Source: Nocardia cyriacigeorgica | GTDB lineage: Bacteria; Actinomycetota; Actinomycetes; Mycobacteriales; Mycobacteriaceae | Reading direction: 5' to 3' | Length of the DNA: 64,000 nucleotides | Assembly (NCBI RefSeq): GCF_010868145.1 | Contig: NZ_JAAGUY010000001.1 | Span: forward strand, 124,001 to 188,000 | Shown: in pieces, positions 18,267 through 28,848 of the stretch | Numbering within the stretch: the first letter of the stretch is position 1 | Layout: every line of letters starts with the position of its first letter | Notes under the pieces: generated by a model | What the model was told of the DNA's origin: nothing | What the model saw: only the letters and a program-made list of their open reading frames with translations | Databases searched by the model: none | Program-made: the position numbers and the translations under genes

Positions 18267-18875
18267 CTATCGCACGAGTGTGATGAGCGCGACCGTACTC
18301 TCCAGCACGTAGTCGCGGTCCACATTGTCCGGCTCGAGTACTGCGTGCTGGGCGAAACCGGTGACCAACGCATCGACGGCGGGTGCCAGGCGGCGAGCCT
18401 GGTCCGCCGTCGTCGTGTGTGTGCCGACGGGGTCGATGCGGCGGTCGGTGCACAGCGTGATCAGGGTCGGTAGTCTGCGCGGAACTTCGGCGGCGATATC
18501 GGCTCGCAGCTGGGGGTCCCGCAGCGCGGCGCCGAGCATGTCGAGTTCGAACGCGAACACCTGGTAGCCCTGCGCACCGCCCGCCGAGCCGAGTGCGGCG
18601 TCGGCGTAGCCGCGCAGAACCTCGGCCAGGTCCAGGCTGGGATCGTCGAGGAGCGATGCAAGCGATTGCTGAAAATCCGCCATCAAATGCTGAATGGCGG
18701 CGATCATCAGCGCCTTCTTGCTGCCGAATATCGAGTAGATCGCACCGGTCGTCAGCCCGACCTGGTCGGCGAGCTCGCTCAGTCGCGTCGATTGATGGCC
18801 GCGTGCTGCGATGGCGGCAATGGTGGCCTCCAGCAGGGCCTTTCGGTTGTTCAACTGTAAGTCGGCACGGCGCAC
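18267..18875 (-). CDS. TetR family transcriptional regulator
   Basis: A 202-residue protein with a typical TetR DNA-binding head (RKALLEATIAAIAARGH, then LSELADQVGLTTGAIYSIFGSK) and an unclassified C-terminal ligand domain. It is divergent from the M14 peptidase gene across a 32-bp palindrome located 9 bases upstream of its start, the expected position for self-repression and control of the peptidase. This pair interrupts the mycobacterial-type order between the Rv1830-type gene and gcvP. Confidence 0.87.
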   Translation of the reverse strand: MRRADLQLNNRKALLEATIAAIAARGHQSTRLSELADQVGLTTGAIYSIFGSKKALMIAAIQHLMADFQQSLASLLDDPSLDLAEVLRGYADAALGSAGGAQGYQVFAFELDMLGAALRDPQLRADIAAEVPRRLPTLITLCTDRRIDPVGTHTTTADQARRLAPAVDALVTGFAQHAVLEPDNVDRDYVLESTVALITLVR

Positions 18876-18883
18876 CTGCTGAT

Positions 18884-18915
18884 GATAACGTCGTTATTGA
18901 AATAACGTGATTATC
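18884..18915. promoter_or_regulatory. 32-bp palindromic operator between TetR and M14 peptidase genes
   Basis: Outer arms GATAA (18884-18888) and TTATC (18911-18915), inner arms CGTTATT (18892-18898) and AATAACG (18901-18907) around GA. A second, overlapping palindrome ATAACG-T-CGTTAT occupies 18885-18897. Its AT-rich make-up stands out from the surroundings. Probable TetR binding site for two dimers. Confidence 0.75.
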
Positions 18916-18942
18916 TGATCTTGATCACAGGAGGTTTGGCTC

Positions 18943-20292
18943 ATGGACGACATCGGTGCGATCGTCGGATCGGTCGACCGGATCGACGGGTTCCCAACGG
19001 TCGATCAGCTCGCCGTTTTCCTCGCCGAGCTGGCCGCGGCACGGCCTGATCGCGTGCGCCTCACCGATATCGGACGCTCGCGCAACGGTGAGCCGATCCG
19101 CGCGGCACGAATCGGAACGGGTGAACCCCACATCATTGTGCTGGGCAATCCGCATCCCAATGAGCCACTCGGGATGGCGACGATCCGGCATCTGGTGCGC
19201 CGGCTCGTCGAGGACGAATCCGCAGTGCTCGGAGCGAGCTGGCATATCGTGCCATGCCTCGATCCAGACGGCACACGACTCAACGAAGCCTGGTTCGGTG
19301 GCCCGATGACCAGGACCGACGTAGCGCGCGGGTTCTATCGTCCGCCGAGCAGCCAACAACCCGAATGGTGTTTCCCCGTCGCCTGGCGCGGCACCACGAT
19401 CGGAACACCGCTGCCCGAGACGACGGCGCTCATGACGCTGATCGACCGAACGCGTCCCGCGCTGATCGCTTCCCTGCACAATGCCGATTTCGGCGGCGGC
19501 TTCTTCTACTGCTCCGGTGGTGACCAGAGCTATTGGGCGGCCCTGACCGGGCTACTGGAAGCGGCTCAGGTCCCGGTGTACCGGGGCGAGCCCGATGCGC
19601 CCGGCTCGCGAGCTGTGGCGCCTGGAGTCTTTCGCTTGCCGAGCTTCTCGACCATGGCCGAGGCCCTTGCCGCGGCCGACGCCGATCCTGCGACAGTGCT
19701 CGGCGGTGGCGGAAGCTTGGATTATGCCGGGCGTTACGGCACAGCGGTGCTCGTCAGTGAGCTGCCGCTCTGGGTTGATGCACGCATCGACGACGATTCC
19801 CCGAGCCAACAGTGCAGCGCCGAGGTGCTCGACGCGGTGGCCAAGGCCTATCGAGAGCTCGTCGCGCTCATCGACGGCGCAGTGGAGCTGTGCCCAACGC
19901 CCGGCCGCGCGCCAGGGCCGTTCGAGCAGGCCCTTCGTGCGATGCGCACAGACCTGACCGCCATGGCGGCAGCGAAGGAGATGGGCGCCGCCCGAGCCGG
20001 CGAGCGAATCGCTACGCGTGGGGAGGTGTTCGTCGAGAATTACGTATGGATCGCCATGATGCGGCTGCGTGTCTGCGGCATGGCGCTGCGCCTGCTCGGC
20101 TCCGAGGTCCGTGACGGGACGCCGGCGGTCGCCCGCGAGCGAAGTCGGTTCGGCACGCTGTTCGACCGGTGGTCCGGTGAGATCGAGGCGGTGGCGCCCG
20201 GCGTCGTGGTGCCGCTCGAGCATCTCGTCAGGGCGCAGGCCGGTGCCATCGTCCTCGCGGCCACCCGGGTGTGTTCGGGGCTAGCGGTCTGA
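18943..20292 (+). CDS. M14-family zinc carboxypeptidase
   Basis: A 449-residue protein with the M14 zinc-binding pair His71 and Glu74 ([11 protein letters not shown]) and the third ligand His179 ([15 protein letters not shown]). No signal peptide is seen, so it is probably cytoplasmic. The catalytic domain covers about residues 15-300; the helical C-terminal part is of unknown role. It probably trims a peptide or amidated small molecule. A strong AGGAGG precedes the ATG. Divergent TetR gene and shared operator suggest induction by a small ligand, perhaps its substrate. Confidence 0.85.
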   Translation: MDDIGAIVGSVDRIDGFPTVDQLAVFLAELAAARPDRVRLTDIGRSRNGEPIRAARIGTGEPHIIVLGNPHPNEPLGMATIRHLVRRLVEDESAVLGASWHIVPCLDPDGTRLNEAWFGGPMTRTDVARGFYRPPSSQQPEWCFPVAWRGTTIGTPLPETTALMTLIDRTRPALIASLHNADFGGGFFYCSGGDQSYWAALTGLLEAAQVPVYRGEPDAPGSRAVAPGVFRLPSFSTMAEALAAADADPATVLGGGGSLDYAGRYGTAVLVSELPLWVDARIDDDSPSQQCSAEVLDAVAKAYRELVALIDGAVELCPTPGRAPGPFEQALRAMRTDLTAMAAAKEMGAARAGERIATRGEVFVENYVWIAMMRLRVCGMALRLLGSEVRDGTPAVARERSRFGTLFDRWSGEIEAVAPGVVVPLEHLVRAQAGAIVLAATRVCSGLAV

Positions 20293-20375
20293 GGCCCATA
20301 TCCGTGGTCGATGGTCGGGGCCTCTGGTACGTCGAGCGTATGCGGGTGATGAGAACAACACCTTGGCGACGGGGT

Positions 20376-20389
20376 CGGTGGTGCCACCG
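20376..20389. repeat. Short perfect inverted repeat upstream of the glycine riboswitch
   Basis: CGGTGG-TG-CCACCG with six-base arms, about 35 bases ahead of the first riboswitch aptamer and after the M14 peptidase stop. It could be an operator in the gcvP promoter or a weak hairpin. No T-run follows, so it is not called a terminator. Confidence 0.4.
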
Positions 20390-20423
20390 TGGCCTGAAGC
20401 CGAATAGACTGATCTGCGCGTCG

Positions 20424-20617
20424 CCGCCGTGCGGGAGAGTTCCGGGCCTCGAGCCCGGGCGCCGAAGGAGCAGCACCTCCCCGTCAATCTCTCAGGCAAC
20501 AGGGACCGTACGGGCTTCGGCGCCTCTGGAAAGCGGTGGCTGCGGGCTGCCCGCCCATGGGGAAAGGGGTTCGGCTCCGGCCGTGACCACCGAATCTCTC
20601 AGGCGCCACGACAGAGG
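20424..20617 (+). ncRNA. Tandem glycine riboswitch (gcvT motif) controlling gcvP
   Basis: Two consecutive aptamers are recognisable. The first (about 20424-20515) has GGGAGAGT, the conserved GCCGAAGGAGCAGCACCTCC, CAATCTCTCAGGCAACAGG and GGACCGTACG. The second (about 20523-20617) opens with CCTCTG pairing with CAGAGG at 20612-20617, and repeats ATGGGGAAAGG and CCGAATCTCTCAGGCGCCAC. These are the hallmark core sequences of glycine aptamers. The leader is followed 55 bases later by the GTG of gcvP, so glycine binding probably turns on the P-protein. A possible -10 element TAGACT lies at 20405-20410. Confidence 0.93.
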
Positions 20618-20672
20618 GGGAGGGCTGGACCCGTCGACCGCGTGGTCGATCCGCCCGACCTGGGAGTATGTT

Positions 20673-23480
<2,808 letters not shown>

Positions 23481-23495
23481 AACTCGCGACCTGTG

Positions 23496-23522
23496 CCGCC
23501 TCGGTCCCCTCGGCCGAGACGG
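23496..23522 (+). terminator. Putative hairpin terminator after gcvP
   Basis: CCGCCTCGG (23496-23504) and CCGAGACGG (23514-23522) can form a nine-base stem with one mismatch, 15 bases past the gcvP stop. There is no clear T-run, so this is a weak call. Confidence 0.4.
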
Positions 23523-23626
23523 CGCAGCCGTTTCGGGGTAGTTCGACCGCTGGGCCGGTGGTGGTGGCGCCGCTGAACGCTGACGGTACGTTGTCGCGTA
23601 TGCGGTAGCGGCGGATTGTTCCTTCT

Positions 23627-24244
23627 TCAGAGGGCTCCGGCGCGGGCGGCCGCAAGGGCGGCGCGGGCGGCGGCTGCGGCATCGGCCGCGGTGGCAGGTT
23701 CATGCGAGATGAACAGACGGTAGTAGATCGGGGCGATTGCGCATCGGATCACTGCTTCGGCGTCGACATCGGCGGAGAGTTCACCGCGGGCGACCGCACG
23801 GCGGATCACTTCCGCCGACTGATGGAGGCGCCCGGTGAAGAAGGCGTTCAGCGCGCTTGCGGCAGCGGGATTCTGCATGGCGGCGGCGATGAAGGCCGTG
23901 GCGACCGGGCCCGCCTCCGGGTCGGCGAATCCGGTGCGCACCAGTTGGGTGATGGCGTGCAGGTCCGCGTCGACGCTTCCGGTGTCCGGGACCGGCCATG
24001 GTTCGGTGGCGGCGAGTTCCAGCGCGTCCGCGATCAACCCTTCGGGGCTGCTCCATCGCCGGTAGACGGTGGTTTTGTGCACTCCGGACCGCTTGGCCAC
24101 GTTCTCCACGGTCAAGCCTTGATAGCCGTGTGCGACGAGTTCGACGAGGGTTGCTGTGCGCACGGCGTCGCGGACACGTGCACTCCGTCCCCCGGGCCGC
24201 CTCTGAGCCTCCAAAGACAACTCCTGTTGCGTTAGATCCGCCAA
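23627..24244 (-). CDS. TetR family regulator divergent from vgb
   Basis: A 205-residue TetR protein: RDAVRTATLVELVAHGYQGL and VENVAKRSGVHKTTVYRRWSS form the DNA-binding head. The C-terminal part (FADPEAGPVATAFIAAAMQN) resembles the TetR_C_16-type ligand domain. The start is uncertain: the TTG at 24244 has little ribosome site, and a second TTG a few codons in is preceded by AGGAG. It is transcribed away from the virginiamycin B lyase gene with 105 bases between them and is the likely regulator of that gene. Confidence 0.85.
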   Translation of the reverse strand: MADLTQQELSLEAQRRPGGRSARVRDAVRTATLVELVAHGYQGLTVENVAKRSGVHKTTVYRRWSSPEGLIADALELAATEPWPVPDTGSVDADLHAITQLVRTGFADPEAGPVATAFIAAAMQNPAAASALNAFFTGRLHQSAEVIRRAVARGELSADVDAEAVIRCAIAPIYYRLFISHEPATAADAAAAARAALAAARAGAL

Positions 24245-24249
24245 TTCGA

Positions 24250-24262
24250 TAGCTTAAGGCTA
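24250..24262. promoter_or_regulatory. Possible operator in the TetR-vgb intergenic region
   Basis: TAGCTTAAGGCTA is a 13-base near-palindrome (arms TAGC and GCTA) immediately upstream of the TetR start. It is short, so the call is tentative. Confidence 0.35.
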
Positions 24263-24349
24263 CACGGGTTGCGATTGCAGTTCGGCTGTGCGGTCGAACC
24301 ACGCCGCGATGTCGTCGCATGAACAGAATCGAGAAGGGAATCGGCGAGC

Positions 24350-25207
24350 TTGGCTGACACTATTCATTCGATCGAGGTTCCGGGCGCACCGTACGGGGTC
24401 GCGATCGCCGGCGCCGGTGCCCTCTGGTTCACCATGGCGACAACCGGGGCGGTCGGCCGGTACCACGATGGCCGGGTGGACATCTTCGCCCTCGATCCCG
24501 TGGACGGGCAGCCGACCGTGATCGTCGCCGGTCCGGATGATGCGCTGTGGTTCACCGAGTTTCGCGGCAACCGGATCGGTCGGATCACTGCGGACGGCAA
24601 CCGGTCGAGCATCGCGGCAGACGCGCCTTACGGACTGTGCGTGGGCCCGGACGGAGCATTGTGGTTCACCGAGTTGCACACCGGCCACATCGCCAGGCTC
24701 GGCGACGAGGGGGCGATCACCCGCTTCCCGGTCGAGGGCATGCCCTCGATGATCGTCGCGGGACCCGATGAGGCGCTGTGGTTCACCCTCAATCTCGGCA
24801 ATGCGATCGGGCGGATCACCACCGCTGGTGCGATCACCGTGTACCCGCTGCCCACCGAATCGGCCAACCCGGTCGGTATCACCGTGGGCCCCGACGGTGC
24901 GCTGTGGTTTGTGGAGATCGGTGCGGGCCAGATCGGCCGCATCACCACGACCGGTGAGATCGACGAGTTCGACTTGCCCGACCGCAACGCGCGACCCCAC
25001 GCCATCATCACCGGACCGGATGGTGCGCTGTGGTTCACCGAATGGGGCGCGGCCCGCCTCGGCCGGATCACCACGGCGGGCGAGATCAGTGGGATCGACC
25101 TACCCGGCGCCGAACCTCACGGACTGGTCGCGGGACCGGATGGAATCATCACGGTAGCAATGGAATCAGGAGTGCTCGCCCGCATTCCTGTCGATGAATC
25201 GGTCTGA
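24350..25207 (+). CDS. vgb: Virginiamycin B (streptogramin B) lyase
   Basis: A 285-residue seven-bladed beta-propeller with repeated units PDGALWFTE and GRITTAGEI spaced by about 40-43 residues. Vgb enzymes open the streptogramin B lactone ring by an elimination reaction that does not use water. Positions that fit the known catalytic set are His217 (RPHAIITG), Glu255 and His257 (AEPHGLVAG) and Glu272 (VAMESG). The family also contains propeller proteins of other function, so activity needs testing. The start is a TTG at 24350, ten bases after AAGGGA. A divergent TetR gene suggests drug-inducible expression. Confidence 0.85.
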   Translation: MADTIHSIEVPGAPYGVAIAGAGALWFTMATTGAVGRYHDGRVDIFALDPVDGQPTVIVAGPDDALWFTEFRGNRIGRITADGNRSSIAADAPYGLCVGPDGALWFTELHTGHIARLGDEGAITRFPVEGMPSMIVAGPDEALWFTLNLGNAIGRITTAGAITVYPLPTESANPVGITVGPDGALWFVEIGAGQIGRITTTGEIDEFDLPDRNARPHAIITGPDGALWFTEWGAARLGRITTAGEISGIDLPGAEPHGLVAGPDGIITVAMESGVLARIPVDESV

Positions 25208-25252
25208 GGCGCGGGACAGATTCCGCTGGCCAGCGGATCGCGCCGGCCCGCG

Positions 25253-25380
25253 CGTTCGGAGGCGAAGAACATTCTCGTCGCCGGACGGGCGGAGAGGCGA
25301 GACGCCTGCGGAGGGACGGTAAGTCCTGCCGCCCAGCGGAAGGCACGTCCCTGTGAAACAGGAACCCACCGAGAGCGCCC
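25253..25380 (+). pseudogene. Decayed C-terminus of a TnpB (IS605/IS607 OrfB) nuclease
   Basis: One frame from 25253 reads EAKNILVAGRAERRDACGGT, close to the usual TnpB ending (A-A-K-N-I-L-A-A-G...N-A-C-G). A short slip in frame then gives GRHVPVKQEPTESAR and a stop, the common TnpB C-terminal tail. Everything upstream of about 25250, including the RuvC catalytic residues, is absent, so this is a relic of an insertion sequence. It begins about 45 bases after the vgb stop. Confidence 0.75.
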
Positions 25381-25427
25381 GTTAGGGCGCTGGCAGGAAT
25401 CTCGCCCTTCAGGGGCGAGGTCGTCAA
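25300..25427 (+). ncRNA. Omega-RNA-like right end of a TnpB element
   Basis: The bases after the tnpB tail form two hairpins: AGCGCCC-GTTA-GGGCGCT (25374-25391) and CTCGCCC-TTCAG-GGGCGAG (25401-25419), linked by GGCAGGAAT. The element ends with a GTCGTCAA-like terminus. This layout matches the right end and guide-RNA scaffold (omega-RNA) of actinobacterial TnpB transposons. Any guide would be the flanking DNA after 25427, which is the 3' end of the VWA gene. Whether it is still transcribed is unknown. The hairpins could also end transcription from vgb. Confidence 0.6.
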
Positions 25428-27127
25428 GTCGTGGTGAGGGCCTGGACCATCGCGGTACCGAAGCTGATGTCGTTGGACGTGGGCACGCGGGTGTAGGTGC
25501 CGCCGGTACGTTCGGTGACCGCGCGCAGCGTGTCGGTGCCCTCCCCGCCGACGACGATGACATCCACACGGACCGGTGTGGCGGCGTCGGTGGCGGCGGC
25601 GAGGTCGGCGAGTAGTTGCGTTCCGGTGAGTGCGGAATCGTCGTCGGGGCCGTCGGTGATCAACAGGACCGAATTGGTCCGGCCCGTGGTGTATTCCGCG
25701 ACCGCGGCGCGGTAGGCGGCCAGCAGTGCGGTATAGCACTGATCGGCTTTCAGGTCGGTCGGGCGGATGCTGTCCAGCGACTCGGTGACCGCGGTCCGGT
25801 GTTCGGCGGCCAGCGGTGCGGTCGCCGCCCGCACTCGGTAAGGAGTGGTCCCGTCGAGGTTCTTGCCGAAGGTCCACACGCCGAGACCGAATTCCGGCGG
25901 CATGACGTTCATCGTCGAGCGCAGCGCACCGAGGGTGTTGGTCAGCCGAGGGGTGGAGCCGTCGTTGCCGCCCATCGACGCCGATACATCGATCAGGACG
26001 GTTGCCGAGACCCCGAGCACGGGATCGGCGAGAGTAGCGCGGACCTTGTCCAGCGCGGCGCGCGTCGGCACCGGTGCGGTCGTGGCGGGTGCTGGGCCGA
26101 ATCCCACGGCGGCGAAATCCGCGGCCTGCTCGGGAGCGCGCAGGTAGTCGGCGAAAACACCGGCGACCATGTTCTGAGTGGTGTCGACCCAGTGACCGGT
26201 CATCATGGCCGCGGGATAGTCCGCGACGGGACCGGTGCCCGCCGGGACGAATGCGGTGAGTCCGCCGTGCGCGTTGACTTGCTGCTTGGTAGCGGCCACC
26301 GCGTGGAGGGTGGCATCGGCGGGCGGCGTCGAGGTGAGAGCGCCGAGGGCGGCGGCGGTATCGGGGACGTCGGGTGCGCTGGCCGCGAGGGCCGACACCG
26401 CAGCGACGGCCTGTCCTGAAAGTGCGGCCTCCTCGGTGAGCGGGTCGACGCCCGACACCCCGGACGCGACCGCAGTGGCGGCGGCCAGCGTCGCATCACC
26501 GGGCGGCACGGCCATCCGCAGCCCGCCCCAGGGCAGTTGCAGCTCGTCGAGCGAACCGCGTTGCAGGCGAGGCAGATCCGCCCAAGTGATCCCGCCACGC
26601 TCCAGTGCCGCACCCAGTTCGCCGGGCACCGCCAACGCTATCGGGCTGACCGCCACCGAGGCCGGTACGCCCTGGATGAGTCCGGGAACCCGCACCGATT
26701 CGATCTGGCGCATCGACTCGGGAATCCAGAGCGCGGGCTGTGGGCCCAGCGCCGGATCCCACGACGTATTGCTGGTGAACGCCGCGACCATCGCCGCGGC
26801 GGGCTGCGCCTCGACCTGCACGGTCACACAGTGATCGCCGACGATCGGTTCGCTGGCGTTGTACCGATCGGCAATCGTCCGCACCGTGGCGGCCAGCGAC
26901 GGATCGACGGTCACATTGAGGACCGTGTCACCTTCCACGCACTCCGCGGCCGCCGCACTGGTACTACTGCTGGAGCGGTCGCGTAACTGGAACCACCCGA
27001 ACACCGCTGCGACGAGTAGTAGCACAGCCACCACGGTGATAACGGGACCTTTGCTGATGCCCCGGGACCTGGAACGGCTGCGATGTGTACCCACGAGGCA
27101 CGAGTGTATGCGTGTGTGGACCGCCAC
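25424..27127 (-). CDS. Membrane-anchored von Willebrand factor A domain protein
   Basis: A 567-residue protein with a short basic N-terminus, one membrane helix (VITVVAVLLLVAAVFGWF) and a large outer part. Residues about 60-350 resemble a periplasmic substrate-binding fold. A VWA domain follows with a complete MIDAS metal motif DVSASMGG near residue 385 and LLITDGPDDDSA. Such proteins bind divalent metal and a partner; the partner is unknown. The start is uncertain (GTG at 27127, or GTG at 27094). The stop codon lies inside the TnpB-element right end, so the original C-terminus may have been longer. Confidence 0.8.
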   Translation of the reverse strand: MAVHTRIHSCLVGTHRSRSRSRGISKGPVITVVAVLLLVAAVFGWFQLRDRSSSSTSAAAAECVEGDTVLNVTVDPSLAATVRTIADRYNASEPIVGDHCVTVQVEAQPAAAMVAAFTSNTSWDPALGPQPALWIPESMRQIESVRVPGLIQGVPASVAVSPIALAVPGELGAALERGGITWADLPRLQRGSLDELQLPWGGLRMAVPPGDATLAAATAVASGVSGVDPLTEEAALSGQAVAAVSALAASAPDVPDTAAALGALTSTPPADATLHAVAATKQQVNAHGGLTAFVPAGTGPVADYPAAMMTGHWVDTTQNMVAGVFADYLRAPEQAADFAAVGFGPAPATTAPVPTRAALDKVRATLADPVLGVSATVLIDVSASMGGNDGSTPRLTNTLGALRSTMNVMPPEFGLGVWTFGKNLDGTTPYRVRAATAPLAAEHRTAVTESLDSIRPTDLKADQCYTALLAAYRAAVAEYTTGRTNSVLLITDGPDDDSALTGTQLLADLAAATDAATPVRVDVIVVGGEGTDTLRAVTERTGGTYTRVPTSNDISFGTAMVQALTTT

Positions 27128-27180
27128 ATACCGGCTGTGGCCCGGCGTCGATGAGACGACGACGGGTCACAGCGGGCGGA

Positions 27181-27429
27181 TCACTCGCGGATCACCCGCC
27201 CACGGTCGAACTCGTGGCCACCCCACACGCCGGACTGGCCGGTGCGCTCGGCGAAGCCCCCGCAGGCTGCCCGGATCGGGCAGCCGCCGCAGACCGTGCG
27301 GGCATAGGCGAAGTCCTGCGACGGGTAGGGAAACCACGCCTCATGGTTGGGGTCACCGCGGCACGCGGCGCGATGCCACTCCCGGCTGTCCGACAGCGGG
27401 AGCAGGTCGGTCAAGGTAGTGACGGTCAT
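27181..27429 (-). CDS. WhiB-family iron-sulfur regulator
   Basis: An 82-residue WhiB protein. Four cysteines that ligate the [4Fe-4S] cluster are at Cys23, Cys47, Cys50 and Cys56 (AACRG, TVCGGCPIRAAC). The GVWGG turn follows near residue 67, then a short basic tail (HEFDRGRVIRE). The tail is shorter than in WhiB1-7, so it is a divergent, probably accessory member. GGAGAGG lies seven bases before the ATG. It is just downstream of the HNH gene in the same direction. Confidence 0.9.
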   Translation of the reverse strand: MTVTTLTDLLPLSDSREWHRAACRGDPNHEAWFPYPSQDFAYARTVCGGCPIRAACGGFAERTGQSGVWGGHEFDRGRVIRE

Positions 27430-27457
27430 GGCGATCCTCTCCTTCCTGCGGATCTGT

Positions 27458-28018
27458 TCAGGTGGTGGCGGCGAGCTGCTTCCAGATGCGTCGCTGATGC
27501 TTGGCCAAGGGATCGGGCGCCTTGGGCTCCCACAGCAGCCGCATACCCGCCTCTTCGGGGGTGCGGTCGGCCTTGGTCGTGTTGCACGGCGCGCAGCAGG
27601 CGATGAGGTTGGCCCAGGTGTTGGGCCCGCCCCGGCTGCGCGGACGGATGTGGTCGACGGTGCGCGCCCACGCCGCGCAGTAGCCACACCGGTGCTTGTC
27701 GCGGCGCAGGACGCCGGCCAGGGTGGCCCGGCTCTCGTCCCGCACTCGGGTCGCGTGCTCGAGGTAGACGTAGCGCAGCAGCCGGATCGTTTCGGGAAGC
27801 ACGATTTCCAGGTGCTTGGACCGGATGGGGAAGTGCGGGTCCCGATCGGCGATCGATTCGGCGGCACCGCTGAGCAACAGCACCACCGCGCGGTCGGCGG
27901 CGATCTCGTCGATCGCCTCGTAGCTGGCGTTGAGCACCAGCACCGGGGTGTGTATCCAGTTGTCGGCAGACGGAGCCACCGCAGCGGTGGCATGGCGTAT
28001 CAGCATGGGAATCACCAT
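27458..28018 (-). CDS. HNH endonuclease family protein
   Basis: A 186-residue protein with an HNH nuclease domain: CGYC (zinc knuckle), TVDHIRPRSRGGPNTWANL (the His-Asn core) and CAPCNTTK. The N-terminal hundred residues (VLVLNASYEAIDEIAADRAVVLLL) are of the type common in stand-alone actinobacterial HNH proteins. The target is unknown; it is not part of a recognisable defence or phage locus. No clear ribosome site precedes the ATG at 28018; other in-frame starts (ATG at 28066 or 28006) are possible. It may be cotranscribed with the upstream micropeptide and the downstream WhiB gene. Confidence 0.82.
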   Translation of the reverse strand: MVIPMLIRHATAAVAPSADNWIHTPVLVLNASYEAIDEIAADRAVVLLLSGAAESIADRDPHFPIRSKHLEIVLPETIRLLRYVYLEHATRVRDESRATLAGVLRRDKHRCGYCAAWARTVDHIRPRSRGGPNTWANLIACCAPCNTTKADRTPEEAGMRLLWEPKAPDPLAKHQRRIWKQLAATT

Positions 28019-28075
28019 GTTTCGGAAGAGCGAGAAGGAATTGTCAGTGACGTGAGGATGGAGCAAGGGCTGGAA

Positions 28076-28198
28076 TCAGCAGCCGTCCTGGAGGCGGCCG
28101 GACTCGAGTTCCGCGCTCGCGATGCCGGCCATCAGCCGCGGCTGGGCGAATACGGCCGGAGCCCACTGCTCCCACGGATTCTTCGAATGCAAAGCCAC
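28076..28198 (-). CDS. 40-residue micropeptide of unknown function
   Basis: A GTG at 28198 preceded by a long AGGAGAGGAGGAG run opens a 40-codon frame with strongly GC-biased third positions, as in real genes here. The peptide starts VALHSKNPWEQWAPAVF and ends SGRLQDGC, with a single C-terminal cysteine and two tryptophans. No family was recognised. It lies upstream of the HNH and WhiB genes, with two 11-base direct repeats in its promoter region. It could be a regulatory leader, a peptide natural-product precursor or a small regulator partner. Confidence 0.55.
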   Translation of the reverse strand: MALHSKNPWEQWAPAVFAQPRLMAGIASAELESGRLQDGC

Positions 28199-28219
28199 CT
28201 CCTCCTCTCCTGAGTTCTC

Positions 28220-28250
28220 GTCGATCACCGCCGGATGCGGTCGATCACCG
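28220..28250. repeat. Two 11-base direct repeats in the micropeptide promoter region
   Basis: GTCGATCACCG occurs at 28220-28230 and again at 28240-28250, exactly 20 bases (about two helical turns) apart and 22-52 bases upstream of the micropeptide start. The spacing suggests an activator or dimer-of-dimers site. The regulator is not identified. Confidence 0.55.
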
Positions 28251-28314
28251 AAATCATGGTGGCACACCGGATGCCGTGTTGTCGGGCCATTTTTCGGCCG
28301 GTGCGCGCCTGCGA

Positions 28315-28848
28315 TCACGCCTGCTGGAGGACGGCCGCGCCGAACGAGACGTTGAACCGGTCGCACCAGATGGACACGCTGGTCAGCTGTGTCAGGTCGA
28401 CCTCGGCCGGAATCGGATAGTTCTGGTTGCCTTTGTTGCCCCGGAGTTGGCCCAGATCGACATAGGCACCGTCATCGAAGACGCCCCAGCCGTCGCGCCC
28501 GGACAGCACCGGTGCGTCCGACAGCCAGACGTGCAGGTCGGGCCCGTCGGAGGTGTCCAGGTTCTCCAGCCGCAACACCCGGCTACCGTCGGGAAATCCG
28601 AGGACGGCGACGGTGCCGGAGGTGCCGTGCTCATGCGAGATGAGGGTGCCCCGGGCCAGCAGCTGCGGGTGCGGAGCCGGTGCACCGGGGGAGACGGACA
28701 CCGCGACGGTGGGCACCGCCTCGTTGACGGTGGTACTGGTGAACAGCCGCCACGGCTGGAAATAGGCAAGGCCGATGCCGAGGCCGGTGGCAACGATCAG
28801 CGCGAGTACCCAGGTCAGCGGCGAACGTGCGATCCGTTTCACGGCCAT
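28315..28848 (-). CDS. DM13-domain membrane-anchored protein
   Basis: A 177-residue protein with one N-terminal membrane helix (WVLALIVATGLGIGLAYF) and an extracytoplasmic DM13 domain: RLENLDTSDGPDLHVWLSD, GAYVDLGQLRGNKGNQNYP and the near-C-terminal VSIWCDRFNVSFGAAVL with its conserved cysteine. DM13 domains are predicted electron-transfer or redox modules. The ATG at 28848 follows GAGGACGAGGAG; an upstream frame to 28938 is unsupported. Confidence 0.85.
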   Translation of the reverse strand: MAVKRIARSPLTWVLALIVATGLGIGLAYFQPWRLFTSTTVNEAVPTVAVSVSPGAPAPHPQLLARGTLISHEHGTSGTVAVLGFPDGSRVLRLENLDTSDGPDLHVWLSDAPVLSGRDGWGVFDDGAYVDLGQLRGNKGNQNYPIPAEVDLTQLTSVSIWCDRFNVSFGAAVLQQA

